DNA of 64,000 nt from an uncultured Lachnospiraceae bacterium (GTDB lineage: Bacteria > Bacillota > Clostridia > Lachnospirales > Lachnospiraceae). The notes under the pieces are model-generated. The model was not told the origin of the DNA, did no database searches, and saw only the letters and a list, made by a program, of their open reading frames with translations. The stretch covers positions 81,246 to 145,245 of the forward strand of contig CATBDC010000005.1 of NCBI GenBank assembly GCA_949502235.1, given 5' to 3'. Every line of letters starts with the position of its first letter. Positions within the stretch are counted from its first letter, which is position 1. This document shows positions 51,897 through 60,094 of this stretch, in pieces. The position numbers and the translations under genes are program-made.

Positions 51897-54023
51897 TTAT
51901 TTTAATGCCTTGAGGATTGCCGCTGTGACTATATCCTGGGAAAGAGGCAGCTGTATGGCATCCTTAATGCAGCTGTATTTTGTCATAAGCTCTGAAACAG
52001 TATTTTCCAGAAATCCACGGTATATCAGAATAATTCTTGCATCTGACCATTTTTCTATGGTTTTGGTTATTGATTCAAAGCTGTCAAATTCATCGAACAT
52101 GAGAGATAGAAAAATCAAAACGGGCTTTTGGCTTTTATACAGCTCCAGGCTCTCTTTGATACTTTCGGCCTCGTACACTGTACTAAATCCATAGGCGGTC
52201 AGAATGCTTTTTAGCATCAACCGATAAAGTGGGGCCCTTTCACATATCATAATGCATCCGGAAGTCACAGGCTTTTTTGTGTCTGCCTGTGCGGACAGCC
52301 AGTCATAACGTGCTTTTGCCCCGTCAATGTGCTGCTCTGCTGCTTTTTGATACCAGTACAAAGCCTGTTTAGGATTCTTTTTTACACCAGATGAACCATG
52401 GTCATATAGCTTAGCCAGGGAGTATTGTGCGTTGCCATTTCCGCTTTCAGCTGCCTTTTCATACCAGTAAAGTGATTTTTGTATATTTTTATCGGTTACG
52501 CTGCCTTCTTCATAAGCTTTCCCACACATATACATTGCTGTAACGTGACCGCCTTTGGCCGCCTTTTCATACCAGTGAAACGCCTCGCCCTCACTTTTTG
52601 TGGTTCCATGACCCCATTTCAACATACGGGCATAATTATACTGGCTTGCAGGGTGTCCCTGTCCGGCGGCCTTTCTGCGTGCATGCAGAAGCTCTTTTAT
52701 GTTCTTATCTGCTGTTGCCAGGGCTCTGTCAAAAGCACTTTGGGGATTCTTGCTCCAGAATTTCTCTGCTTTATCATAACCGTTAAATTCTGCCTCTTGC
52801 AGCCAATAAAGCCCCACAGGTACATTTTTCGGCATCCCATAATCTCCATAGCAATAGATAGTCCCAAGGGTATATTGCGCCTCGGCAACGTCATGCAGTG
52901 CACACTTTCGGAGCAATGGCAGCGCGTTTTCAGGGTCTTTATTAAAATTTAAACTGCTTATATCTAACTTTCTCCAAAAGTCTTCTGCTTCATCATAACC
53001 GTTAGATTCCGCCTCTTCCAGCCAATAGGAGGCCACATTCACATCCTGCCGTATCCCGTATTTTCCATAACAATAAATATTTCCAAGTATGTATTGCGCT
53101 TCTGCATCGTCCTGCAGCGCCCTCTCCCGAAGCAAATGCAGTGCGTTTTCAGAGTCTTTTTCGAAATCTGGCTTTTCTTGCTTCTGCCTTTTACTATCCA
53201 TGATTTCGAAGGCTTTATAATATGCTTCCTGTGAAGCCTTATGTCCCTGAACAGCAGCTTTTTTGAGCCATTTCAAAGCTGTGTCCTGATCAATATCTGT
53301 TCCGATTCCATTAAAATACATAATGCTGCACAGATATGCGGCCTCCATATCACCCTGCCTTGCAGCAGCAAGGAACCAGGACAGAGTTTTGGAATAATCA
53401 GGTTGTTCCTCTGTACGGGTCTTTTGGATTTCATTCAATACGGCAGCGAGTTCAAGCAGCGCCTGAGTCTTATCAGCCGCGAAGGCTGGTTTATGTTCGG
53501 AGGTGTCTTTTAATTCGGAAGCAGAGTTGGACGGGGCATTGTCTGTGCTTATGTATTGTTCTCCTGCAAGCGCTTTTAGAATCTCATTCAATGCAGTAAA
53601 CAGGTGTGGGGTGTGAAGATTACCATAGGCTCTTTTGCTGTCTCCGTTTTTGTATTGCAGGATTAGCCAGGTATTATCATCACCATCAAGACTGACACTC
53701 TCCAATTCATCATATACAACTGGATATTGAATACAGGGTTTTCCAAACGGTCCGGATAAAAGTATTTTTCTGCTTGCATAGAACTCGTTTTCTGTAAACA
53801 GAAAGCCTTTTTTTCCATTTGAGGTTATTGATTGATCCACAAAAACAACAATATCATCAGATTTACAGCCTGCAGCATATTCTGTAATTGCATTCTGTAA
53901 ACATTTCTGGCTGTATTTATCCGCACTTTTTGCTGTAAATAGGAGAGCGCTTTTATTATATTTTTGCAGCTCATCTTTTGTGATGGAGAGAACTGCGTTT
54001 TCTATGATTTTTTTCCTGTCCAT
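51897..54023 (-). CDS. large Sel1-repeat protein with C-terminal degenerate receiver domain
   Basis: 708 residues. Residues 1-150 look like a beta-rich PH-type domain ('GKKGFLFTENEFYASRKILLSG', 'TWLILQYKNGDSKRAYG'). Residues ~205-605 hold Sel1 repeats ('AQYILGNIYCYGKYG' pattern, at least eight). Residues ~600-708 have receiver-domain topology, 'GCIMICERAPLYRLMLKSILTAYGF' and 'QKPVLIFLSLMFDEFDS', but the phospho-acceptor Asp is replaced by Ser and the Lys-Pro near the end reads 'QLPLS'. So it cannot take phosphate in the usual way. Own promoter upstream. Function unknown. Confidence 0.8.
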   Translation of the reverse strand: MDRKKIIENAVLSITKDELQKYNKSALLFTAKSADKYSQKCLQNAITEYAAGCKSDDIVVFVDQSITSNGKKGFLFTENEFYASRKILLSGPFGKPCIQYPVVYDELESVSLDGDDNTWLILQYKNGDSKRAYGNLHTPHLFTALNEILKALAGEQYISTDNAPSNSASELKDTSEHKPAFAADKTQALLELAAVLNEIQKTRTEEQPDYSKTLSWFLAAARQGDMEAAYLCSIMYFNGIGTDIDQDTALKWLKKAAVQGHKASQEAYYKAFEIMDSKRQKQEKPDFEKDSENALHLLRERALQDDAEAQYILGNIYCYGKYGIRQDVNVASYWLEEAESNGYDEAEDFWRKLDISSLNFNKDPENALPLLRKCALHDVAEAQYTLGTIYCYGDYGMPKNVPVGLYWLQEAEFNGYDKAEKFWSKNPQSAFDRALATADKNIKELLHARRKAAGQGHPASQYNYARMLKWGHGTTKSEGEAFHWYEKAAKGGHVTAMYMCGKAYEEGSVTDKNIQKSLYWYEKAAESGNGNAQYSLAKLYDHGSSGVKKNPKQALYWYQKAAEQHIDGAKARYDWLSAQADTKKPVTSGCIMICERAPLYRLMLKSILTAYGFSTVYEAESIKESLELYKSQKPVLIFLSLMFDEFDSFESITKTIEKWSDARIILIYRGFLENTVSELMTKYSCIKDAIQLPLSQDIVTAAILKALK

Positions 54024-54046
54024 GCCTGTCTCCTTGCTTCTTAGTA

Positions 54047-54083
54047 TAAACTAAAGTTTACGCTGTACTTTTCGGAATGTCAA
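54047..54083 (-). promoter_or_regulatory. promoter with palindromic operator of the Sel1 genes
   Basis: Minus strand TTGACA-17-TAAACT, with the palindrome TAAACT-TT-AGTTTA covering the -10 (54047-54060). A repressor bound there would block the promoter. Confidence 0.65.
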
Positions 54084-54104
54084 GCAGTGTGTAGTGTTCA
54101 CTCG

Positions 54105-55724
54105 CTACTGTTCACAGGGCGGGGCGTTTTTAGCGGTTGGTTCACCGGAAATTTTTTCTATACTGCAAGTATGCCGTTTCGTCTTTTCATTATAATTGAT
54201 TCCGACAAGAACCAGTTCACCTTCGAAGCCTTCCAGAACAGCCGGATAATTCCGCTCTTTGATCTGGGCAATCGCCCCCTTCTCCGTCTTATTCCATTTC
54301 AACTCAATAATCAGCGCCGGTAAAGGAGAACGTCTTCTGGGTATATATACAATATCAGCGTACCCGTGGCCGGAAGGCAGTTCTTCAATCTTAATATACT
54401 GATCTACACACGTAATATATGCGCATCTCACAGTTGACCGTAATGCCTGTTCATTATTGTAAAACTGCGGGGCACAGTTAGAATCATGGACTAACGCAAT
54501 GGTTTTTGCCACGGTATCCGCATCCCCCTTAAGCGTATCTGAAAGCAATTTGTCAGATTTCCGTATCAGGCGGAGCAGGCTGGTATGCCGCCCACGCCTG
54601 AGAATCTTACTGAATTCCCCGCGAATCTCATTATTCGGAATAAATGCAATGCCTGTTCCATTTTCCTCTTCTTTAAAAGTCAGATAACCCAGATGAATTA
54701 GAAGCGTCAGGACATCATCTTTATTCTTAAACGTTTCGAAATCATTTTCAAATCCTTCTGTATCAACTTCAATCAATTCACCGCTGATAAGCCTTATAAT
54801 ATCGTCCTGCAGCCCCTCTTCATCCATATCTATATAGGTCAGAAGCGCCTCTGCGGCGGCTGTTTTTTTCCAATAGGATCTGTACTTCCTGCTTTGCATA
54901 GCGCATATGACAGAATAAGGATTGTACATGGAATATCTGTTATCAAAAAAATATCCGTCATACCAGTTTTTGGCCTCATGAAAGCTCATATTGTATGTGT
55001 CACAGAGCCGATGTACCTCTGCCTCTGTAAATCCTGTGAATTTGGTATATTTTCCCGGATCGAGGATCGTGAATTCTTTAAAATCTGAAATTGCTGACTG
55101 CGAACCATCTTTTCTTATCGGAAGGATTCCTGTCATATAAACAGCCGCAAAAATCTGGTCCGTTGTGCCGCTGCTTTTAAATAATGTGCGCAGAAAATCC
55201 AGATAGGCCTTCTGGAATTCTGGTGTTTCCCTGATCGGCGCATCCCATTCGTCAATGATCATAATGAATTTGCTGCCTGTCAGTTCCACTGCATGGAGCA
55301 GTGTTTCATCAAAAACATTTCCGGCTTTTAGATCTGGATACGTGTCCAAAAGCTCATTTGTCACACTGTTCTGAATAAAGGGCACAATGTCATGCGGTTC
55401 TGCCTTTCCAAGGACATTTGTCATATCAAGACAAATGACATTATATTGATTCAGATGCTGTCTGTATGTTCCATTAATCTTTACATCCCGCGCAATTGAA
55501 AGATCGTCAAATAACATCGAGGAATTACAGGTTTTATCATAATATGCGCATAACATTTTCGCGGCAAATGATTTCCCAAAGCGGCGAGGCCTGCTGACAC
55601 ATGTCAAAAATCTTGGCGTTTCTATCGTTTCATTGATCAGGCTGATCAATCCGCTCTTATCCACATATATGTCATTTCTGATTCTGGTAAATCCACTGTT
55701 TCCCGGATTCAAATACATACCCAC
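54105..55724 (-). CDS. AAA-ATPase-like / PD-(D/E)XK nuclease superfamily protein
   Basis: 539 residues from GTG 55724 (8 bp after AAGGAGGG); ATG 55718 is the alternative. 'GMYLNPGNSGFTRIRNDIYVDKSGLISLI' is the typical start. The ATPase part has 'CVSRPRRFGKSFAAKML' (P-loop, about 41-58) and 'IMIIDEWDAP' (Walker B). The C-terminal nuclease-like part has 'GYADIVYIPRRRSPLPALIIELKWNK', a PD-(D/E)XK core with D...ELK. Such proteins are often repeated in gut Firmicutes; the role is unknown. Located upstream of the Sel1 genes. Confidence 0.88.
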   Translation of the reverse strand: MGMYLNPGNSGFTRIRNDIYVDKSGLISLINETIETPRFLTCVSRPRRFGKSFAAKMLCAYYDKTCNSSMLFDDLSIARDVKINGTYRQHLNQYNVICLDMTNVLGKAEPHDIVPFIQNSVTNELLDTYPDLKAGNVFDETLLHAVELTGSKFIMIIDEWDAPIRETPEFQKAYLDFLRTLFKSSGTTDQIFAAVYMTGILPIRKDGSQSAISDFKEFTILDPGKYTKFTGFTEAEVHRLCDTYNMSFHEAKNWYDGYFFDNRYSMYNPYSVICAMQSRKYRSYWKKTAAAEALLTYIDMDEEGLQDDIIRLISGELIEVDTEGFENDFETFKNKDDVLTLLIHLGYLTFKEEENGTGIAFIPNNEIRGEFSKILRRGRHTSLLRLIRKSDKLLSDTLKGDADTVAKTIALVHDSNCAPQFYNNEQALRSTVRCAYITCVDQYIKIEELPSGHGYADIVYIPRRRSPLPALIIELKWNKTEKGAIAQIKERNYPAVLEGFEGELVLVGINYNEKTKRHTCSIEKISGEPTAKNAPPCEQ

Positions 55725-55810
55725 AGCACATTCCCTCCTTCTTCCGATTAACTCCTTAATCTGTAAATAGAATAGCATCTGAAGTCTTCTTCTGTCAATT
55801 ACTTTCCCTC

Positions 55811-55846
55811 CGTTACTGGAACACCCGTAGGGTGCGAACAGTAACG
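55811..55846. repeat. intergenic inverted repeat
   Basis: CGTTACTG and CAGTAACG arms with an inner CCC/GGG pair around GTA. It lies between the AAA-like gene and the permease and may be a repeat element or terminator. Confidence 0.6.
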
Positions 55847-55947
55847 AATCAAACGAAAATCCATTTACCCATTTACTTTACAACTTCATTTTGCTAAAAT
55901 AGTGTTGTTATCAGAATCTAATTGACATGAGACAAAGGAGGAAAAAC

Positions 55948-57330
55948 ATGTTAGAAAAATTCTTCAAGCTGAAGGAAAACAACACAGATGTCAGGACAGA
56001 GGTTCTGGCCGGCATCACAACCTTTATGACCATGGCATATATTCTTGCTGTCAACCCAAGTATTCTTGCGGCGGCGGGAATGGATCAGGGAGCTGTATTT
56101 ACAGCCACCGCGCTTGCGTCACTTCTTGGCACACTTCTTATGGCGTTTCTGGCAAATTACCCATTTGCACTGGCACCCGGCATGGGGCTGAATGCTTATT
56201 TTGCTTATACAGTTGTACTGGGCATGGGCTATAGCTGGGAGGTTGCGCTTACGGCAGTGTTTGTGGAAGGTATTATCTTTATTATTCTTTCGCTTACAAA
56301 TGTGCGGGAAGCGATTTTTAATGCCATTCCGCTTAATCTTAAGGCAGCGGTAAGTGTTGGTATCGGTCTGTTTATTGCATTTATCGGACTGCAGAATGCA
56401 AATATTGTAGTAAGCGGCGCCACACTGGTTGAATTGTTTTCCGTGGACGGCTATAACCTGGCAAATGGAGTAGAGGCAGGATTTCATGATGTGGGAATTA
56501 CAGTGCTTCTTGCCCTTATAGGAGTCATTATTACAGGGATTCTCGTAATCAAGAATGTAAAAGGAAATATTTTATGGGGAATTCTTGCTACATGGATTCT
56601 CGGGATTATCTGCCAGCTTGCAGGAATTTATGTCCCGAATCCGGAGCTTGGTTTCTACGGGCTGCTTCCGGACTTCAGCAACGGCCTGTCTGTGCCCAGC
56701 ATAATGCCGGTATTTGGAAAGCTTCAGTTTGACGGAATCTTTTCACTTAATTTTGTTGTAGTTATCTTCGCGTTTTTATTCGTAGATATGTTTGATACGA
56801 TTGGCACACTGATCGGAGTAGCCTCTAAGGCAGATATGCTTGACAAGGACGGAAAGCTTCCCCGCATTAAAGGGGCGCTTCTTGCAGACGCAGTTGCGAC
56901 ATCCGCAGGAGCAGTTTTTGGAACAACTACGACCACAACCTTTGTAGAAAGTGCATCCGGTGTAACTGAGGGCGGAAGAACAGGTCTTACATCCGTGACA
57001 ACAGCAATTCTTTTCGGACTTGCCCTGTTCCTGTCACCGATTTTCCTTGCTATTCCATCCTTTGCCACAGCTCCGGCTCTTATCGTGGTTGGTTTTTATA
57101 TGCTGACAAATGTAGTAAATATTGACTTCAATGACATATCCGAGGCGCTTCCGTGTTATATCTGTATTGCCTCCATGCCGTTTTTCTACAGCATTTCCGA
57201 AGGGATTTCAATGGGAGTTATCTCCTATGTAGCGCTGAATCTCCTTACAGGAAAGGTAAAGGAAAAGAAAATCAGTGTTTTGATGTACGTGCTTGCAGTA
57301 TTGTTTATATTAAAATATATATTCCTGTAA
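55948..57330 (+). CDS. NCS2-family purine permease (guanine/hypoxanthine or adenine type)
   Basis: 460 residues from ATG 55948, 6 bp after AAGGAGG; the ATG at 55927 overlaps the site. About twelve to fourteen membrane helices. 'RTEVLAGITTFMTMAYILAVNP', 'APGMGLNAYFAY' and 'GTTTTTTFVESASGVTEGGRTGLTSV' are the PbuG/AzgA-type landmarks, distinct from xanthine/uracil permeases. Proton-driven uptake of purine bases. No purine riboswitch motif was seen upstream. Confidence 0.92.
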   Translation: MLEKFFKLKENNTDVRTEVLAGITTFMTMAYILAVNPSILAAAGMDQGAVFTATALASLLGTLLMAFLANYPFALAPGMGLNAYFAYTVVLGMGYSWEVALTAVFVEGIIFIILSLTNVREAIFNAIPLNLKAAVSVGIGLFIAFIGLQNANIVVSGATLVELFSVDGYNLANGVEAGFHDVGITVLLALIGVIITGILVIKNVKGNILWGILATWILGIICQLAGIYVPNPELGFYGLLPDFSNGLSVPSIMPVFGKLQFDGIFSLNFVVVIFAFLFVDMFDTIGTLIGVASKADMLDKDGKLPRIKGALLADAVATSAGAVFGTTTTTTFVESASGVTEGGRTGLTSVTTAILFGLALFLSPIFLAIPSFATAPALIVVGFYMLTNVVNIDFNDISEALPCYICIASMPFFYSISEGISMGVISYVALNLLTGKVKEKKISVLMYVLAVLFILKYIFL

Positions 57331-57369
57331 AACCGGAAGTTAGGACGTTACGTCTGATACAAAAATAAT

Positions 57370-57408
57370 AAGGTGTTTGCCCCGGTTTATAGGGGTGGAC
57401 GCCTTATT
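57370..57408 (+). terminator. terminator after the permease
   Basis: AAGGTGTTTGCCCC and GGGGTGGACGCCTT pair with G-U and one mismatch, followed by ATTT. Confidence 0.65.
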
Positions 57409-57678
57409 TGGCGGGTGATGAGGGTAACTTTATTACCGTGTCCTTCATTTTCTCCAGGGTTCATTTTCTTCCATATCCAAAACGATATTTATTTTCTTTA
57501 ATTACCGTTATGAGAAACATTGCAATATACTTGTTCATTTTCCAAAAATCTTTTGCATATAGAACATTTACATCATTAGATGCCTGAAACCTGTTTTATA
57601 TAGCTTATCCGGCTATTCTTAATATCGCTATCTTTAAGGACATTTTCTATGGCATTTTAGATGTTCTGCATGATTAGT

Positions 57679-57904
57679 TTATAGGATGTCAGTTTCTCTT
57701 AAAGCATTATGCATATCAATAGCGGTATTTCTAATCTCATCCAGGGAGTATGCTATTCTTTCGTCTTTCCGCCTGCCCGTTTCAATATCTTGTCGATTTT
57801 ATCTATATCAGAGACATCACCTTGTGGAAGAGCATAACCAAACGAATTTTTCCCGATTACACATTTCATTTCTCTTAGAGTCAGGCTTTCCGCATATTAT
57901 TCAA
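57679..57904 (-). pseudogene. decayed gene fragment
   Basis: Minus-strand translation gives 'MKCVIGKNSFGYALPQGDVSDIDK' from 57869, then after a one-base shift 'RIAYSLDEIRNTAIDMHNALRETDIL' to a stop at 57679. Both halves look like real protein, and together like one small gene with a frameshift. The rest of 57409-58073 is AT-rich and holds nothing else that I can support. Confidence 0.4.
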
Positions 57905-58073
57905 TTGCCATTTTACATCCCACAGAACCGCCTTGCAGTCAGCCGACAGTGCGGAGAGGAAGAAATTTAATGTGAATTTTATTGTAAAGGCAGACGCTTT
58001 TTTGTACAATAGAGATACAGTAGGAGCAAGCTGTATTGTATTTTCTGCTGAATTGCAATAGCAAGGTGGTAAA

Positions 58074-58637
58074 ATGGCACAAAACACGCCGAAGCGTAAA
58101 ATAAAAGACAGTGTGTTCACAAATTTATTTCAGGACAAAAAATATTTACTCCGACTGTATAAGGCACTTCACCCAGAGGACAGTAATGTAACGGAAGAAG
58201 ATATAAAAGATGTTACTATCAAACACATACTGGTAGACACAGAAGTCAAGGTACTCTACCAAGAGGACGAAGGCAACATAATCGGGCAGTATATTATTTT
58301 CTGTAAAGTGTATAATGAGCAGAGAAGGAAATACGGGCAGGCAAAGAAAGCGGTAACGGAAACAATCCGTATCTGTAAAAGCCGAAACGTGTTAAAAGAG
58401 TATCTCGAAAGTAAAGAACAGGAGGTTGTAGACATTATGATGACATTGTTTGATGATGAGCAGGTTTTGGAAGCATATGCAAAGGATATTGACGATAATG
58501 CCACACATAGGGAAGCAAGAAAAACGGCGAAAAGAATGATGAAGGATGGAGAGGCACTTGAAAAAATTGCACGTTATGTATCTTTATCAATGGACGAACT
58601 AAAAGAACTTGAAACGGAGGTTATGCAGTTAGCATAA
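58074..58637 (+). CDS. Rpn-family (PD-(D/E)XK transposase-like) protein with internal deletion
   Basis: 187 residues. The start 'KRKIKDSVFTNLFQDKKYLLRLYKALHPED' and the end 'QYIIFCKVYNEQRRKYG' through 'EYLESKEQEVVDIMMTLFDDE' are typical of the Rpn / PD-(D/E)XK transposase-like family, whose members are usually ~290-320 residues. 'TIKHILVD' joins directly to 'TEVKVLYQEDEG', so ~100 residues carrying most of the nuclease core are missing, in frame. Probably inactive as a nuclease. Confidence 0.8.
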   Translation: MAQNTPKRKIKDSVFTNLFQDKKYLLRLYKALHPEDSNVTEEDIKDVTIKHILVDTEVKVLYQEDEGNIIGQYIIFCKVYNEQRRKYGQAKKAVTETIRICKSRNVLKEYLESKEQEVVDIMMTLFDDEQVLEAYAKDIDDNATHREARKTAKRMMKDGEALEKIARYVSLSMDELKELETEVMQLA

Positions 58638-58673
58638 TCAGAGAAACAATTTAATATTAAAATTACAGTGTAA

Positions 58674-58717
58674 AGGCGCATGGAACAGTAAATTTGTAAA
58701 CCATGCGTCTTTTTTTG
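58674..58717 (+). terminator. terminator after the Rpn-like gene
   Basis: AGGCGCATGG and CCATGCGTCT form a stem followed by seven T. Confidence 0.8.
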
Positions 58718-58832
58718 CGCCCAAAAGGAGGAATATGAGCGACAACATTCAGACTAACTGTCAGGAGAAATAGGACCATATGGCAAATACACCATCTGTT
58801 TCTGCTCCACTTCTATCTCAAGTTTTGAAGTA

Positions 58833-58973
58833 AAACCGACAAAAACCCGTATTTATTGGGCTTTTGTCAGTTTGTGTATATAGCGTAACAGAGCTGCTTT
58901 TGAGACGAAATTATAAAACTTTTAAAAGATAAAGAATAAGGAGCGTGATCTGTCTGACAGATTCTGCTCCTTA
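58833..58973. terminator. two hairpins in the 597-bp gap before the next gene
   Basis: The first is ACCGACAAAAACCCG with its near complement ending 58872. The second is AAGGAGC and GCTCCTT around ATCTGT-CTG-ACAGAT (58938-58973) followed by ATTT. The remainder of 58638-59234 is AT-rich with no gene that I can support. Confidence 0.55.
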
Positions 58974-59171
58974 TTTGTGTGTTATATTTTATGCCTTAAA
59001 ACAGCTTATTTACGGCGCTTATCCGGTGTCCCGGAAGGTAGGATTTACTGGATGCATTGCTGGCAAAAAAGTACCTAAATTATTTTTATTATATATACCT
59101 TCTTCTATTAATATAGTATATATTTTTGTGCACTTTTGTCAATAATTTTTTCAAAATCTGCAAAATTCCTA

Positions 59172-59202
59172 CTGTCCAGTAAAGTCTAACTTTACTGGAC
59201 AG
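59172..59202. repeat. perfect 14-bp inverted repeat
   Basis: CTGTCCAGTAAAGT-CTA-ACTTTACTGGACAG, 33 bp before the next gene. It lacks a T-tail on the plus strand, so an operator or a repeat end is more likely than a terminator. Confidence 0.75.
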
Positions 59203-59234
59203 GATAATAGGGAAGACAGGGTGGGAAAAGAAGC

Positions 59235-59636
59235 ATGGAGAACAGAAACATAACATTACATCCGGAAAAAATCAGTTTTAGGAAAAGCTATGTGGGAATT
59301 AAGGATGCCGCATACGGGAATAGGAGGATTCCTTATAAGGAAATCGTTCTGGGATACTTAAGGGTTCGGGATCAGGAATCCGGGGGCTATTATAAGCCGG
59401 AGATTACGGACATTACAAAAGATATGGACGGAGATTTAATACTGTACGATTACCGGCACTGCTGCTTTCATATCCGGACAGACCTGGTAAGTGAGACGGC
59501 GGGCGCTATGCTGGAGGAATTAACGATGCATGCGCCTTATATACTGGCCGGAGGCCAGGAGTGGTTTGACGAGTATGACGAGAAGCAGTTTGCGGAAATC
59601 GGAAAGATGGTAGAGATTATGCAGGGATGCATATAG
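59235..59636 (+). CDS. conserved protein of unknown function, 133 residues
   Basis: 'LHPEKISFRKSYVGIKDAAYGNRRIPYKEIVLGYLRVRD' at the start, 'GDLILYDYRHCCFHIRTDLV' in the middle and an acidic C-terminus. Soluble, with a paired Cys-Cys and no signal. It does not resemble an enzyme I know. A good ribosome site (GGTGGG) and a perfect inverted repeat precede it. The riboswitch region starts ~170 bp after its stop. Confidence 0.65.
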   Translation: MENRNITLHPEKISFRKSYVGIKDAAYGNRRIPYKEIVLGYLRVRDQESGGYYKPEITDITKDMDGDLILYDYRHCCFHIRTDLVSETAGAMLEELTMHAPYILAGGQEWFDEYDEKQFAEIGKMVEIMQGCI

Positions 59637-59802
59637 GTTAGTGTGAGCGGAGTGGAGAGTAACAGGAAGGGAGGGCGACATATGGTTCAGAAGCTGACGG
59701 CGGTTGACGGTCCGCCAGTAAGAGAGGCCCTGTCAGTTTATCCATCGGGCGGCAGGGCGTAAAATCCGCAGTCAGGGAGGGCCGCGGAAAGGCACGATGG
59801 AA

Positions 59803-59890
59803 AAAAACTAACGGCAAACCATTGGAAACGGTGGGACAAGCCACAGGGACTAAGACGGGAGAAAACCCGTTATGTCAGCCTGGCCGCTGA
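59803..59890 (+). ncRNA. c-di-GMP-I (GEMM-I) riboswitch-like aptamer 1, degenerate
   Basis: GGCAAACC-ATTG-GAAA-CGGT-GGGAC matches the GEMM-I P1b/GAAA-tetraloop core, and ATGTCAGCCTGG the 3' part. The joining segment is GGGACAAGCC instead of GGACGCAAAGCC, so three bases are missing next to the ligand pocket; ligand binding may be lost. Confidence 0.75.
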
Positions 59891-59976
59891 TTATAAAGGC
59901 AAACTGCGGGAAACGGCAGGACGCAAAGCCATGGGGCTAAGGAGGAAATCTAGGCCAGCCGGTTACTAATTATAAT
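59891..59976 (+). ncRNA. c-di-GMP-I (GEMM-I) riboswitch aptamer 2
   Basis: GGCAAACTGC-GGGAAAC-GGCAGGACGCAAAGCC, then GGGGCTAAGG and AGGCCAGCCGG. The diagnostic GGACGCAAAGCC segment and the tetraloop receptor side are intact. Confidence 0.85.
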
Positions 59977-60056
59977 TAGCAAACCGCCGGAAACGACGGG
60001 ACGCAAAGCTAAGGGGGCTAAGGTGCAAGGGTACTAAGCCAGCCCGGCCGCCGGAT
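59977..60056 (+). ncRNA. c-di-GMP-I (GEMM-I) riboswitch aptamer 3
   Basis: AGCAAACCGCC-GGAAAC-GACGGGACGCAAAGCT, then GGGGGCTAAGG and AAGCCAGCCCGG. Closest to the surface-protein gene. After it CTTTGC (60058-60063) can pair with GCAAAG (60075-60080), next to the ribosome site, a possible translational switch. Confidence 0.85.
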
Positions 60057-60094
60057 ACTTTGCATCCGAACTAAGCAAAGAAAGGATGAATTAT

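Noticed and set aside
55850..55947. Purine riboswitch before the NCS2 permease
   Set aside because: No TATA-type P1 or conserved loop sequences of the purine aptamer could be found.
57686..57970. 94-residue open frame on the plus strand
   Set aside because: No ribosome site, and the other strand shows a better protein-like but broken frame.
59803..60056. Repeated GCAAAC...GGGACGCAAAG units looked at first like a short repeat array or CRISPR
   Set aside because: Spacing is irregular, the repeats hold internal stems with GAAA loops and the conserved riboswitch segments, and no cas genes are near.
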